Below, in pieces: positions 24,269 to 36,600 of a stretch of 64,000 bases of DNA. Every line of letters starts with the position of its first letter. Position 1 is the stretch's first letter. The DNA comes from Sipunculus nudus (lineage: Eukaryota > Annelida > Sipuncula > Golfingiida > Sipunculidae): the NCBI GenBank assembly GCA_026874595.1, contig CM049320.1, positions 54,027,070 to 54,091,069 of the forward strand, in the 5' to 3' direction. The notes under the pieces are model-generated. The model was not told the DNA's origin, searched no databases, and was given only the letters and a program-made list of their open reading frames with translations. Position numbers and translations under genes: made by a program.

Positions 24269-25502
24269 CTGGAAATAATAAATATACTGTGGTATAACAC
24301 CTGTCGACGGATATTGATTACATGAAAACATTAAGGATGAAAAAAAAGGTTTTGATCTTCCATTTGGTCAATCAGGACTGGATAATGATAAAACAGTCTG
24401 GAATGGTCTTACATGAAACGATTGCGGCCTTATGCTATTGACATTTGTATTGAAGCACGTTTTGCACCATATTTATATATCATATTTCACAAGAAAGGAT
24501 TTAAGATATACTTCATTTTGTTAGCGGATAGATATATCTACTAAAATCAGGGCTAAAAGTAAATTTACAAGAGAAGACTTTAGATCAATCTGAAAGAAGT
24601 TATAAGCAATTTTGAGAGATTTATCCAAAACAACATCAGTTACCAAATATTAAGAATTTATGCTTTAGAAAAGATCTCAAGCGGCTTCTAAGAATTCTTG
24701 TTACAGTGTTTGATTTTATGTGTAAGGATCAGTTTGACTTCATATCAAGTTTGCCGTCGTGTTTTTGTCCTGGGGAAAAAACAAAACAGCACTTAATGAG
24801 AGCAAAGTCCAATGATTAATTCACTGACAAACTTTTGCTTCAAGCCAAAGTGGCAAATCGTATTGCCTTTACATTTTATAGAACACATTATACACTGTAT
24901 AAAAGGGCTTCGATATTCAATATCTTTGTGCAACATATATGCTTCTTTCAGATTATGTAAGTGATAAATAACATTTCTAGAAAACAAGTACTATTATTAT
25001 TATAAAATCAATAATAAGAGAATTCTTAATAGATATTCGTGAATTTCTCAGAATAACCTAATGAAACTGCTGCAACTTAAACATTATACAAACAACTGAC
25101 CACTAAATATAATACTGCACGGGTGAGTATAAACCTGCGACACGTTGTAATTTAAGAAATAGTGAAAAACAATATGAAAAGCACATATTTAAATAATTCA
25201 TGGAGTCATTATTGATGAAACTCAAACTAAATCAATAGAAGGTCCTTTGTAATGACTGAGCCTAATAAGTGTTCAATTGACATTTATCTGCACCGTGCAG
25301 TAGCTTATCCAGTTAACTACCTATGTAGCCTATACGATTTTTGTGTTTAATTTCCTGGTGTTCCCTCTACAGTCTCTTATAGGATAAATCAAACAGAGCT
25401 AGTTATGATGAGATGAGTATGCTAAAGCATATGCGTTTCCTTGCTATCGCCAAAGAAGCCACTATTCCTTTGGTAAGGGAATGTTTTATATTTTTCTCTG
25501 AG

Positions 25503-26522
25503 TACAGTAGAGCGTCGTTTTTCCGAAAGTGTCGGAGACAAGCTTTTTCTTTCGGAAAAGCGAATTTTCGGAAAATCGGTCATGGGTCAAGCGGAAAGTT
25601 TGTAAGACAGTTAATGATCAATTTAACGCCATTTTACTGAGGGAATACTATGGAATTAAAGTTTGGAACAATCGAAGAGCCTACTAATTAAAATAGATAA
25701 ATTATAATTTCCAGACCCATTCAATAATAAACTCATTAAATATCCTAACCGACGTCGCATTTGTAACTTCCTAGCTCCGTTTTATAAGAATGTTCTATCT
25801 ATTTTTTCTAGCATCTGGGTAATAGCAGCTTTGTCACCACGGTTGAGCCGCTCAAGGATTGTCTGCTTGTCAGCAAAGCATAACGCCGTCGGTTTTCTCT
25901 TCTTTGACTCCATATCTCTGACAAGTGACAGCAAGACAATCGTGTTTAAGAAATGTTCTTCTTGACAGTATATTGAAATGATGAATAAGCTGAATAACAG
26001 CAAGATAAAGTAGATGACAATTGTTCTTAGGAATGTACCGCTCATTTGTATAAATGCTTTGGCCTCGCACTTTAACCTGTTCGAGCACAAGCGAATTATG
26101 AATGATGCCTCACCAATGTCCATGCGAGTAAAATGCTCATTGCTAGGCCTGACATCCTAGCCCAAGTCGATAAACTATGCTTGCTTGATTACAAACGAGA
26201 TATGGTCTATAACACACAAGTGCTCTTAGATAAACTGTTCAGCTGCTTTTTGAGGGAATAAGGAGCTTTGCGTTGCGGGACTAGCTGTAGTTATCACACC
26301 TTTGCCAGGTGACAACATCGGCCCAGAACTAATTAGTTAAGGTCACCACTGGGCTAAAACACCTGACTGTATGCCCTTATAAACCGTAACTAAAAAAAAT
26401 GTTGTATTTACACGCTTGCAAATTATTTCGTTAATACGAATAAATATTTGGTTCCCGATTTGAAATTTCGGAAAAACAAATTTTCGGAAATTCGGCATTC
26501 GGAAAAACGACACCCTCCTGTA
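25503..26522 (-). mobile_element. Pogo/Tigger deletion derivative with transposase N-terminus
   Basis: Terminal inverted repeats: left 'tacagtagagcgtcgttttt', right end (reverse complement) 'tacaggagggtgtcgttttt', with TA at both ends and 'ttcggaaa' repeats subterminally. On the minus strand a transposase start is preserved (see separate entry), so the 5' end is on the right. Most of the coding region is deleted. Confidence 0.8.
25782..25913 (-). pseudogene. Truncated Tigger/pogo transposase N-terminus
   Basis: ATG at 25913 (minus) begins 'MESKKRKPTALCFADKQTIL' and continues 'ERLNRGDKAAITQ', the CENP-B/Tigger-type N-terminal helix-turn-helix start (basic residues, then a K-x-x-I-L-x-R-L helix and a second helix). 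The frame ends after 43 residues, so only a fragment of the DNA-binding domain remains; the DDE domain is absent. Confidence 0.7.
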
Positions 26523-27756
26523 TAATTATATTGATTACATGTCCCTTTTTAACTACTGTACACCTATCGGTTTACGTCTTTTTTTAACTTCATGGGGTTT
26601 TGATTTTGATGATGACTTGTTATGTAGAATGAATTGTGTATTTTTGTTTGGCCATACTCCTCGGCAGCTTTACGGTAAATGGGCACGATACTGCTTCCAT
26701 CTTCAAATTTTCTTTAGATTATAATTGTGCCTCAATAAGTAGAAGGTATGAATATGTTCATAACCTTGGCAAAACGGGCTCATTGATGATTCTGCGTTTA
26801 TGAATTCTAATAATAATAACTGCTCAAAAAAATATATGACGTATATTTGGATAAATCTAGAGTTACAACCTCACATATGAGAATCAAGATTCTTTCAAGT
26901 GCAACAGACTGTCTCCTTCGGCCTTCCAATACACTAGCGTGGTACCCGGTTTCTCCTGATGTCCATTGATCAAAATAATGTGATTTACTGCTGAGAGCCA
27001 TTAAGGAAAAAGCATATCTGAAGTTGTTGTTGAATTCGAATTTGGTTAGTGACTTGATCGGTCGGGATGTTGTTGTCTAGATGTTCCATAGATGAATTAC
27101 TGCCCTGGGTTCCACCGATGGAGAGGAGTTGTTTGATGTATTTGCACGAGTCTGGTGATATATTTTAGCGTAACGCCGCCAGGTGTCACGCCATAGTCAC
27201 TTGAGAAATGCTGCCCATGGCAGTTTGCGGTTGCCTGTGGTCTCACTTTACTCTCATAGCAATCATATTGGATGGCGCAAGCCGTCAGAAAGGAACAGCA
27301 TATGTTTTATATACCGTACTGAAGTTCAATTCACAATAATCGTATCTAAATTCAAGGTAAATAAAAAAATTAAACCACAGTCATTGTTCAGATTGTAACG
27401 ATGTAAACTAAGTCAGTTTATGGTTAAGATAAACTGATTATTTTAAATTTAACAATAGGGAACGTAAAATGAAATAAACATAATTATTTTACACCGTGAA
27501 GCTAAGATTTGACAAACATGTTGCTTGTCAATTTCGGGTCACAAAGCTTTATACAAGACCACGATATTGAAACGGTCACCTAACATAAGACAAATTCAAT
27601 TCAGGACAATCAGATTTCAAAGACTAAGACCTTTCCAGCTGTCATCTTTCTAAAGATTCATCTGAGGTCCTTAAAATTTGCTTGTAAGTCCCCTTTATGA
27701 ATCATTGGGATTTTATTCGGATAGCCTTTTATGGTATCACAAATTTAAACTTACAT

Positions 27757-27769
27757 CCCCCCCCCCCCC
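27757..27769 (+). repeat. Poly-C run of 13 nt
   Basis: C homopolymer near the (CA)n(TA)n(GA)n tract. Confidence 0.95.
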
Positions 27770-27789
27770 ATTAAAATTATGTGTACACA

Positions 27790-27791
<2 letters not shown>

Positions 27792-27841
<50 letters not shown>

Positions 27842-27854
27842 GAGAGAGAGAGAG
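27792..27854. repeat. Compound (CA)n(TA)n(GA)n microsatellite
   Basis: Three abutting dinucleotide blocks. In minus-strand sense this is (CT)n(TA)n(TG)n directly following a SINE 3' end. Confidence 0.95.
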
Positions 27855-27950
27855 ATTGAACATGAGAGCACAGAGAAGTCGGTTCACTGCCGATGGGATT
27901 CAAACCACTGACCGTCCGGTAGTTAGTCGTCTGCTACAACCACTAAAATA
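27855..27950 (-). mobile_element. tRNA-derived SINE copy
   Basis: The reverse complement contains 'gtggttgtagcagacgacta' and the B-box-like 'ggtttgaatcccatcggcag' followed by 'tgaaccgacttctctgtg', the tail shared with the copies at 28846 and 44690. The 3' end runs into the compound microsatellite. Confidence 0.65.
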
Positions 27951-27999
27951 CAACATATCTCCGACCCTTTTATTGGAGTCAGCATAAAATATTAAAAAA

Positions 28000-28625
28000 A
28001 ATGTTTCACCGCTCAAGCAGTAACTTTGGTTTTGCCTCTTCGGTCCCGTCCAACTGTTGTCGTCAGAACGGGCACACACACGATCTCCTTTCGGGATCCC
28101 TATAACCTTTCTTCACCAAATAGCTGACTACCAAGGACCAGGTTCCATGCTGCCGGCAAAGGACGGGCCCACTCTTTAATCGAAAAAAAAAACAACATCG
28201 GATCTATAAATTGCTCTTTCCCAGTTGAACACGGGACCGCCATTTAGAGTCTTCATCCGATGGACGGCCCTATTGTTCCGTTCGCAGGCGGGCAACTGCC
28301 GTTTCCAGGAACCTTATCTTAAACGTCTCACAGCTTTTAAAGTGGGGTGGTCATATTGAGCCATCCTTTGCAACTGATTTTTTTTGTCATTCTAGCCTTG
28401 TTTTGAGTTCTTTGTTGCACGCCTCGTGCTTCACCTTTTCGAGCTAGCCTGTCCTGAACGCGTGTAAATGTTCATTTACATACTCAATATCTGCGTTCTC
28501 GTGAACCACGGACACCTTCGTCCTCCGGGGGCGTCTCAGGGCCGCTCTCAAGGCTTTGTTTTGAAGCACTTGTAGACACCAGCTAATTTACGTTACAGTG
28601 GTGACGCCAGCGTTCTACTCACCTG
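28000..28625 (-). pseudogene. GC-rich degenerate element, possibly a retroelement remnant
   Basis: This block is clearly more GC-rich than its surroundings. On the minus strand it shows interrupted coding-like pieces such as 'NADIEYVNEHLHAFRTG', 'LEKVKHEACNKELKTRLE' and 'FLETAVARLRTEQ' broken by stops, resembling a coiled coil. Origin (for example a gag-like ORF) is a guess. Confidence 0.35.
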
Positions 28626-28845
28626 GTATGTCGGAACAGAAACTTTGCATGCAACAGGTAGAACTGGAGGCCTAAAATGGTATGGGGCATATATTATGTA
28701 GAGATTAAGAACAGCCATACTGGTTCATTGTATACAGAATGGAGCATGTACACAGAATATATGTAGTTGGTAGCACTCTTACGTCCCTACGGAGACGTCA
28801 TTTCCTAAATAAAATAGTGTGCAACTGCATAGAGGGAACGGGATC

Positions 28846-28960
28846 TGCTGTAGCTAAGTGTTTAGAGCAGAAGACCAGTAGTCGGAAGTTCATTGGTTCG
28901 ATTCCCATCGGCAGTGAACTGACTTTTCTGTGTATTCATGTTTAGTTTCTCTACACAATA
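28846..28960 (+). mobile_element. tRNA-derived SINE copy
   Basis: 'ctgctgtagctaagtgttta' resembles an A box and 'ggttcgattcccatcggcag' a B box; then comes the family tail 'tgaactgacttttctgtgt'. A (CT)n(TA)n tract follows at 28984. Ends are approximate. Confidence 0.65.
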
Positions 28961-28983
28961 TAACCGCATGGCTACTCTGACAC

Positions 28984-29079
<96 letters not shown>

Positions 29080-29080
29080 G
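28984..29080. repeat. (CT)n(TA)n microsatellite
   Basis: CT repeats followed by an interrupted TA tract, just 3' of a SINE copy. Confidence 0.95.
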
Positions 29081-29961
29081 TGGTGGAATGTTCACCTGAG
29101 TGATACCACATTGTACCTTATATAGTTTTTCATTTATTATGGTTTTAGTTATTAAAAGTGTGTTAATCTATATATAAATGTCAGTTTCCCCACTTGTCTG
29201 TCTGGTAAGCTGTTTATAAGCAAACCATCTTTCACGTTAATTTTCACCACATATGCTTGGCTCAGAATCAAACAGTCGTACACGGTGGTCATCTGCTGAG
29301 TTCATAGTTAACAAGCGAACTGGCTTATTTTTCATGTTGCTAAGGAATTCTAATGGTGTAACTTAATTGTGTTTGAAACATCTGTAAGTTAAATAGATTC
29401 CCTCTTTGTTATATTTCCAATAAAGTTCTGTCAAATTCCTATTTGACCAGTCAAAGAGTATGTGTACATGCTCAGTAAAGACAGCACTTTAGAGGGCCTT
29501 TAACGTACATACATGCATAAACTTTTTTATCTCTGTATTGAACAGCGTTTTCCTTTGATGGCATACGGAGTCCCAGTACAGGCAAGATTTAATCGTGTTC
29601 AACACGAAACAACTCTATAATTGTGCACCTCTTTATATGATACATATCGTAACATTTCTTTAAAATCATAGCAATGTGACTATGTGACGAGAGACTTTAA
29701 TAAAGATATCATTATTGCTCGATATTAATCAAACATCTGAAAATAGTTCAAAATACATATCTGATAGCACCGACTTGATAGACTTTTCAATACGTGACGC
29801 GACTTCATAAATAGCGTATACCTGAGAAGCGACCAGTTATGTTGTTCCCACGCTTTGTTATTTAATATATGTAGAATATTTCGAGTGTAACCAGATGGGG
29901 TATCCTATCCATTTGCATATACCGGTATATCCTTCATTAGTCGCATTGGTTTGAATAGTCT

Positions 29962-29970
29962 TTCTCTCTC

Positions 29971-30066
<96 letters not shown>
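29962..30066. repeat. (CT)n(TA)n microsatellite
   Basis: CT tract of about 88 nt with two interruptions followed by TA repeats. Confidence 0.95.
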
Positions 30067-30572
30067 GGATATTGCTGCAGTCTTAAGTACAATGTGTATT
30101 TTTTACTTTTGCTGAACTCATTTTATCGGATTTCAAGAACTGTTGGCTATCATAAAACCTGGCCAACACAACATATCAAGCTTCTTAAATTAAGTATCGA
30201 TATTGTATATGAACCTATTAATGTTAAACAGTACAACGTCATATTTTAAATTGGGAAACGCTTTAGGTAATATGTAATGTGCGTACACGAACGTGTTTTG
30301 GTTTGAAGTAAATATATGTATCTTGTGCGAGGGATACAATATCATCTCTACATAAGACCGGAGAGTGTCGCAATAAAGATATCAATATCAGTAATATCAC
30401 GATTGTTACTAGAGCCATTCTAAAATTTAGCATCTAGAAAGCTATGTACTTAATGAAGGCGTTTGGATTGGTTCAAAAGATAAGACAAATGAATAAAAGT
30501 AAACAAGCTAAAACAGGCTATCTATATTATGGAATGTTGGTATGTATGGAATAACATTTCAACCATATAGAA

Positions 30573-30618
30573 ATGAAGCCGTTTGTCCTATTCCCGCTGA
30601 TTCTGGTTTTAGGCAAAG
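30573..30618 (+). CDS. Modular gene exon 1 (signal peptide)
   Basis: 'MKPFVLFPLILVLGK' plus one base, donor 'caaag|gtaagt'. An in-frame upstream TAA excludes a longer start. Confidence 0.8.
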
Positions 30619-33600
30619 GTAAGTCGCTTTACCTTTATATTTATATTCTGTATTACCTATAACAGGTATTTTCTGGAGGCACATATATTTTGCTATTAAA
30701 GAAGACCGAACCTGATACTCGAATGCATACATATGCGAAATGGTGAACACAACGCTCATTTCTAATAGATGATAGACGCAAACATTATTCGACGACATCC
30801 GCGTTGTCCAGGGTGACAGACAATGTAACCGACAATAAGATCAGCTATCAGGTATTCTATATACTGTCAGTTAGCTGTAAGAGTGACGACAGGTTAAGAT
30901 ACATGGATCTTGGTGTTAATCGGCCTCTTATGTAACTTTCTCCATACTTCCACCTAGAGGTCCTCTACAACAGTTTTTCGCCTTACTTACCCCTTTCCAC
31001 ATGGCATTGACCATATACCCTCGTGTCAAATGACCAAGGTATGAAAGCATCACGTGGATTTCGCCTTCCCGCTGTACACATCTGTGCCATTAAAGACAAG
31101 ATACACGGGCTTCCCTGCTGCCAATGGTTCCAAAATAGAAACGGTATGAAGGCCATATTTTCTACATGACCAGCTACAGGAACCTGCAGGCTGCTGTATG
31201 CTTCACTTAAGAATGTTACCATACATCTACAATCCATAGCAATCACTATATCCTTGCAAGTTCAGGACCAATTCAGGCAGACACGGCAGACACTGGCGAC
31301 AATGCTGGCTTAAAATATGGATTCCATCACCACAGAAAAAGTCCATGACATTTGAAAAGTTTGCCACACCTCCGTTGGACGTATAGGCGCCTCCGTCATA
31401 CCCATTAAGACTACTGGAACCTGTTTTCCATTTTGTAAAATATCAGTACAGTTCGTGCAAAATTGTTGCATTATATAACCAACGGCAGGACACTACTTAT
31501 AATTTATATTAATATTTGGTGATTTTTATTTAGATATTCAAGAGACTATACATAAAAAAACTAGCTTTCATACTTATTATAAATCAATATCAGTAATATC
31601 AGTAATATTAATGTTAACGTTACCATACTTAATTTGTGTAATTGACTGGGCTTAATAATGATTTGTAATGAAATTCTTCGTAGAATTCAAACAGTTTGCT
31701 ATATTTTGGAAGATGTTAGGTATAATGTGTCCCATTGTTTATATGAAGACGAGACTTTTCAAACATGAACTTATTAACATGTGAAAAATTGCAGCAGATA
31801 TACTAAGTCTCTAAAATTATGTTAAACACAGTTCTTTCAAAAATAAACGAACAAACCTCACTATCTAAATATAAATATTTTGTAGTTTGTGGCAATCACT
31901 TGAAATCAAAAATTTTAAACATAATAGGATACATTTCTTCCTCAGTTCAATCCAGGGATTTTTATTTAGATATTCAAGAGACTATACATAAAAAAACTAG
32001 CTTTCATACTTATTATAAATCAATATCAGTAATATCAGTAATATTAATGTTAACGTTACCATACTTAATTTGTGTAATTGACTGGGCTTAATAATGATTT
32101 GTGATGAAATTCTTCGTAGAATTCAAACAGTTTGCTATATTTTGGAAGATGTTAGGTATAATGTGTCCCATTGTTTATATGAAGACGAGACTTTTCAAAC
32201 ATGAACTTATTAACATGTGAAAAATTGCAGCAGATATACTAAGTCTCTAAAATTATGTTAAACACAGTTCTTTCAAAAATAAACGAACAAACCTCACTAT
32301 CTAAATATAAATATTTTGTAGTTTGTGGCAATCACTTGAAATCAAAAATTTTAAACATAATAGGATACATTTCTTCCTCAGTTCAATCCAGGGATTTTTA
32401 TTTAGATATTCAAGAGACTATACATAAAAAAACTAGCTTTCATACTTATTATAAATCAATATCAGTAATATCAGTAATATTAATGTTAACGTTACCATAC
32501 TTAATTTGTGTAATTGACTGGGCTTAATAATGATTTGTGATGAAATTCTTCGTAGAATTCAAACAGTTTGCTATATTTTGGAAGATGTTAGGTATAATGT
32601 GTCCCATTGTTTATATGAAGACGAGACTTTTCAAACATGAACTTATTAACATGTGAAAAATTGCAGCAGATATACTAAGTCTCTAAAATTATGTTAAACA
32701 CAGTTCTTTCAAAAATAAACGAACAAACCTCACTATCTAAATATAAATATTTTGTAGTTTGTGGCAATCACTTGAAATCAAAAATTTTAAACATAATAGG
32801 ATACATTTCTTCCTCAGTTCAATCCAGGGATCCAGAATGCTGTGCAAAGATAGGCAGTGAATCAACAAAGACGGTATGTACTCAAACAAATTTATCAGAT
32901 CATAAGATTATAAAGGGGGACTTCAGTAACCAGTCACTCTATTGGAAAACATCTGGATTCTCGTAATTTTGATATATCTTTGGCCCTTTAGAGGCGTTTT
33001 AGGACAAAATTTGTTTATAACTTTTAAAAATGGCCATCCATTCCAAGCACATTGTTCAAGTTATTGATAAAGTATATCTTAAAAGTGTCTCCTGCAGGAC
33101 GATTCTTTGTTTATAACTCTTCACGTATCTGCAAGAACAAATTATACGACCGCTCATAGACCGTTATTGGCAGTTAAATATCAACCCGACTTCCGAGTTG
33201 AGACTCTTCAGAAAACACAAAGAACACCTTTTTGAAGGCATACCTACAATAGATTTAACTATAGGGGTTATACAGAGTTATACAGAGTTATATTATTATA
33301 CCATCTTTGACATATTTTAGCTTGCCGGGTTGAAGGAATGCCTGGAGAAAAGGGCAGAATTTTACTCGTCAATGAACGGGGGAGATTGCCCACCAAGTTG
33401 CATGGTAACATTACATTTGTTCATTGGGATCTTATATTTTTTAAATAATACAACTTTTGGGATACTTCATGGGCTGAATGTTGTACTTTTTATATAATTA
33501 ATCACTGATTATATCCATGCCCTTTTGATATTTAGATTATATAAATACATACCATAGAATGATAGAATTTATATTGTAACGACATGTATATTTTATGTGG

Positions 33601-36600
33601 TTGAGGAAAGGTGAAATAAGTGACCAGTTAACCTATAACAAATATTATGTGTATGTAGTATTTGCTCCTGGATGTACACAAATCCATTGATGTACACAAT
33701 CCAATCAGTTATAAATATAATATCACGTTAAAACGGTGCTGATGTTGATTTCCCTGGTTAATTTTTATACCGTTGCTTTTGTATTAAAATTCTTTATTTC
33801 TTTTCCTATATTCCTTCATGCAGCAAAGGCTGGAACGGATGCGTAATATTCTCTACTTAGGACCTACGAACTAACATTTACAGGTTCTTGTGGAGATACA
33901 CTTTTAAACATTTGGCATACCTGCCCAAAAAAAATCTAACAATTGCTCCGAGCGCCATCTATAATTCTTTCATGCATAATATATCATCTTCTAGTTTGAT
34001 GCAACGTCCAAAGCGTTAAAACCTTTGAATTTGAGCAATAATTTAAGTGTTGAGTTAATTTTTGTCTACCAAATAATGACATTCATCATCGTCTGAAGAA
34101 TACAGTATTTCTAGATTTATAGTATTTTTTTCTTCTTTCTATTAACGTAGTCTATCGGTTTACATCAGATTTCATTTTAGGATTTTCAATATCCTTCTTT
34201 ATCTAAATGTAGTTTATTTTCGGTATAAATGAAAAGTCGTGTGAGATATCTTTTATATTTTAAGGTGCCGTTATTCCTCGAACAATGTATTCTGAAAACT
34301 AAACATTCTACATTAGACACTCTGGGACGATTGCTCCGTATAAGCTTAAAACAAGATATCAACTATACGACAGTTAACACCGGAGGTACTTGAAGAATTT
34401 TTATTATACATGTACTTTCTTTATGATTTTAGTTCCTTTACACGATTCTTTACAACTCCTTAAAATCCCATAATCTTACTTAAACAACACCCTTTAGAAA
34501 AATTTTATTTTTATCTGTATCTGCTGTGAAACAATCATTACATATATCCAGATTCATTTAGGTAACTATTTCAACCTAGCTTAAAACGTTAAATTTTGTT
34601 TTTCGCATGTATGCGTTTAAAAGCTGATATCAATAATACTTCAAGGCAAAGAATTTTTGTATAATCATATGGATTTCTGTACCATCATTGCATAAACTGA
34701 CCACCAAAAAGCCCCGGGGTCTATTATATGGTAAAACTGTTTTCTTTTAGCCCTTGGTATAACTATTATGTTTCATTTTTTATTGTAACATTTTTTAGCT
34801 TGCCCCATTCCTGACGTCGTTAACATGTTAACTGAAAACAAGGATCTTCTGGAAAAATGGGTAGGTCATATATTAGAGAACAAATGTATGTATTCAAGTA
34901 AGTATTTTATGTATGCATCTATATGTGTCTATATGTAACCATTTATCCTACTTGGCGGTCTAGATATTGAACACTGTGAACATGTAGTGTGGTAAGAACG
35001 TTAGTATCAGACGAGTGCCGTAGTATATTAGGGGAAGGGAGATATAAAAGGACCAAAACAATAGCTTAGATAAAAAAATACACGTTACACTGCAATAAGC
35101 ACACACATTTTTTTTTTAGCTCAGCTGACTGAAAGTCATGAAAAATATTCTAGGAAACCTGAAATAAGGTCTCTGTTACCAATTTCCCCCGAGCTATGGG
35201 GCTCGTTAGTACCCCCAGGAATAATTAAAAAAATTGATACAAAAGCTCCAGTATCTGAATTACAAATTCATTGGTCGCCATCTTTCTTTGCATGCATATT
35301 AATCATTGAGTGTTTCATCAGTTCCTGCAGACTGGCGGCGGCACCTGCATTTTTTTTTAAATTCACGCATTTTCTCTATTTTTTAGACCTTCAAATGAAA
35401 CGGTCGCCCTTAACCGGGCACACATTGTAACCGTTGGACCTAGAATATTCTAACCTGAGATCCAGGGAGATCTTACAAAATTTCCTTGGAAACCGAGAAT
35501 TATTTCTCTGTTATCCATATACCGCCCAGAATATTTAAAATTGATACTACAGTTCCAGTATCTGAATAATTAATGCATTCATCACCATGATTCCTAGCAT
35601 GCATATTGATTATGGAGTTTTTCATCAGTTCCTGCAGAACTATTTTACTACCTTTCCTAAGACCTTCAGATGAAGTATTCTGGCTGTTTATTGGGCACAA
35701 ACTGTAACCATTAGACCTAGAATATTCCAACTGTTCCTCCAAGGAGATCACAGGCCAATCTCCTTGGAAACCTAAAATTATGTCAAAGTAGCCTATATTC
35801 TGTAAGTTATGTTAAAGAACGTGATTTGTGCACCCTATGAGACAGAATGACATGATGGGTTACAGTTGGAACTAGAATATTACAATGTGATAAAGATTCA
35901 GGGATGTTCCTGCAAAAAAATTGTTCGAAACATAAAATAATTTTGTAAGCTGTATGAAAAAAATCATGTTAACACTATTAGATGGGCACAAATGGTAGCA
36001 GCTTGATGTAGAATAAAGTCACTGTAACCTAGATCTGAGGCCGATTGGCAAAATGCATGATTTGAGCACTCTTGCAGTCATGTTACCAATTGTTCAAGGT
36101 TCTTTGAATCAATGAGTATCATGGCTCATGGGCCACTTGTTTCTCTTTCAGAATTTATGTACTTTAGTGTTAGTCATTATATGTAATGGTTGCAGAATAC
36201 TACACTTAATTAATATAAACAATTTAGCATCAAAAGTAGCATTCGTCATTTGTTCTTAAAGTAATGGATACTTTTATTAGTGAACCGACAACCAACATGT
36301 TAGAAATAAGTAAAATATCAATTTGAAATTGTATGATTGATAAATTCTTGATGAGTAGATTATTCATATATTTAATGTTTACTTCATTAAATTTATGTGG
36401 ACAGTTCAAGCTCTTTTGTATCTGCGTGAGAATCAAATTGGACCGACGACCTAGTTCCGACCCCCCAAGCCAAGACGAAGTGAGTTATACTAAGTAACTA
36501 AGAGGCTTGTTATTGAAGAAATTTAGGGTAACCCCCACTACTAGACACATATATTTCAGTCCTTATTCTAAATGTTTAAATCCTTTTACGTCTTTATTGG

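Larger units (their letters stand above)
20489..30572. other. Intergenic region between the two secreted-protein genes
   Basis: AT-rich with no confident gene. It holds microsatellites, the pogo/Tigger derivative at 25503-26522, SINE copies at 27.85 and 28.85 kb, a GC-rich degenerate block at 28.0-28.6 kb and one minus-strand exon-like frame at 24129-24268. Confidence 0.5.
30619..32817 (+). other. Intron 1 of the modular gene
   Basis: 2.2 kb. It contains a minus-strand exon-like frame (30983-31246) and most of the three-copy 436-bp repeat array just before exon 2. Confidence 0.7.

Noticed and set aside
26807-27001. 64-codon minus-strand ORF
   Set aside because: Composition is balanced but no family, signal peptide or splice context is visible.
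31521-32828. CRISPR-like or satellite interpretation of the 436-bp repeats
   Set aside because: Units are long, contiguous, only three, without spacers, and end precisely in an exon; a segmental tandem duplication fits better.
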